From: Trebonia kvetii
GTDB lineage: Bacteria > Actinomycetota > Actinomycetes > Streptosporangiales > Streptosporangiaceae
Direction of reading: 5' to 3'
Length of the DNA: 64,000 nt
NCBI RefSeq assembly: GCF_007827045.1
Contig: NZ_RPFW01000001.1
Coordinates: 286,519 to 350,518 of the forward strand
The position numbers and the translations under genes are program-made. The notes below the pieces were generated by a model, which did not search any database, was not told where the DNA came from, and was given only the letters and a program-made list of their open reading frames with translations. Positions within the stretch are counted from its first letter, which is position 1; each line of letters starts with the position of its first letter. Below are positions 63,421-64,000 of the stretch, in pieces.

Positions 63421-64000
63421 TCAGGTCCCCTTTTCAGTACCCTCGCCGTCAGTGTTTCCGCTGGCAGGGACGGGTTCCTGCGGCTGCGGGAGTGCTGGGG
63501 CGGGGCGGGCGCCGTGCGCGGCGACGGCGAGGAACGCGTGCGCGAGCATGGACAGGGTGATGTGCCGGTACCAGGCGCGGTAGCGGCGGACCTGGTAGTG
63601 ATCCAGGCCGGCCTCCCCCTTGGCTTCGGCGAAGCAGTCCTCCACTCCCCACCGCGCGCCCGCTACCGCGGCGAGCTCGGCGAGCGTGACCGGCCGCGGC
63701 GAGTAGCAGCGGTAGAAGGCCAGCTCAAGGTTGCCTTTCTCGCCGGGTTGCAGGGACCGGCGGGCCAGCAGCCAGTGATCGTCACTGCCGGCCGCGACCA
63801 GCGCCCAGTCGTAAAGCCGCGGCCCCTTGGACCCGTCGGCGCAGCTCAGCCGCTGCCATGCGCCCGCCGGGACCAGCCCCGCCAGCTCATCGGCGCGCTT
63901 CGCGCCCGCCTTCGTCTCGATCATGGCGTTGCACGCAACCGCGAGCACGTACGGGATCTTCTCTGCCTCCAGCCATTCCCGCAGGCCCGGGTTGCCGCCG
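63421..64000 (-). pseudogene. IS701-family transposase, central/C-terminal part, running off the window
   Basis: The frame is open through the right edge of the window (GGNPGLREWLEAEKIPYVLA at 63940-64000). It has AGARWGVEDCFAEAKGEAGL, the conserved catalytic Glu block, and YRHITLSMLAHAFLAVAAHG, both typical of IS701 DDE transposases. The reading stops at 63421 after a Pro/Gln-rich linker, short of the normal tail, which lies in another frame at 63174-63420. The N-terminal half is outside the window. Confidence 0.85.

Overview
The window is high-GC DNA (roughly 70%) from an actinomycete. The backbone carries the actinobacterial block recX-recA-DUF3046 ... ftsK-rodZ-like-rimO-pgsA-cinA-clgR, together with an Lhr helicase, a septum-formation (DUF4190-like) protein, AfsR-like regulators and a kumamolisin-type S53 peptidase. 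Genus cannot be fixed from sequence alone; a Streptosporangiales- or Catenulisporales-like soil actinomycete is a reasonable guess. No tRNA, rRNA or CRISPR array was recognised.

Region 1 (1-13.0 kb) is a pile-up of mobile elements. A RIT element (three overlapping tyrosine recombinases between perfect 33-bp inverted repeats) lies beside a group II intron reverse-transcriptase gene. That RT gene was split by a compact serine-recombinase element (3628-10740). The recombinase gene of that element was then split by an ISKra4-type element (6317-10255, 9-bp target duplication AGGGCCGCA). The ISKra4 transposase was in turn split by an IS1634-type element (6579-8608, 6-bp duplication GTGATA). Removing each element with one target copy restores the reading frame below it. 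An IS5-type element and an unidentified gene remnant follow.

Region 2 (13.0-22.6 kb) is backbone: recX/recA with a LexA-box-like site, DUF3046, a septum-formation membrane protein, a lipoprotein and a 1730-aa Lhr helicase. Region 3 (22.7-26.1 kb) is an ISAzo13-type element carrying two further insertions, an IS110-type element and a 216-bp MITE; both can be removed in silico to restore the transposase.

Region 4 (26.3-34.1 kb) holds a YciI protein, a TetR/NAD(P)-epimerase pair, a DUF72 protein, and a three-subunit molybdenum hydroxylase operon (CO/xanthine dehydrogenase-like) divergent from an Rrf2-family regulator. Region 5 (34.1-45.1 kb) is the conserved clgR-cinA-pgsA-rimO-rodZ-ftsK block plus GNAT/bioB. 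Its ftsK is interrupted exactly in the Walker A motif by a 493-aa intein with class 3 features (no N-terminal Cys; W-C-T triplet) and a LAGLIDADG endonuclease domain.

Region 6 (45.2-63.2 kb) has a D-2-hydroxyacid dehydrogenase, an acyl-CoA-dehydrogenase-like protein, a DrrAB-type ABC exporter, two AfsR-like NB-ARC regulators, an ECF sigma factor with a VOC partner, a membrane diguanylate cyclase, an MFS exporter, a PPOX-fold protein and an S53 peptidase. Three tiny ribosome-binding-site-preceded reading frames (MRVTYWH, MRDTWT, MRDTWTR) lie in the two AT-richer gaps of this region. The right edge is an IS701-type transposase whose C-terminal tail is out of frame.
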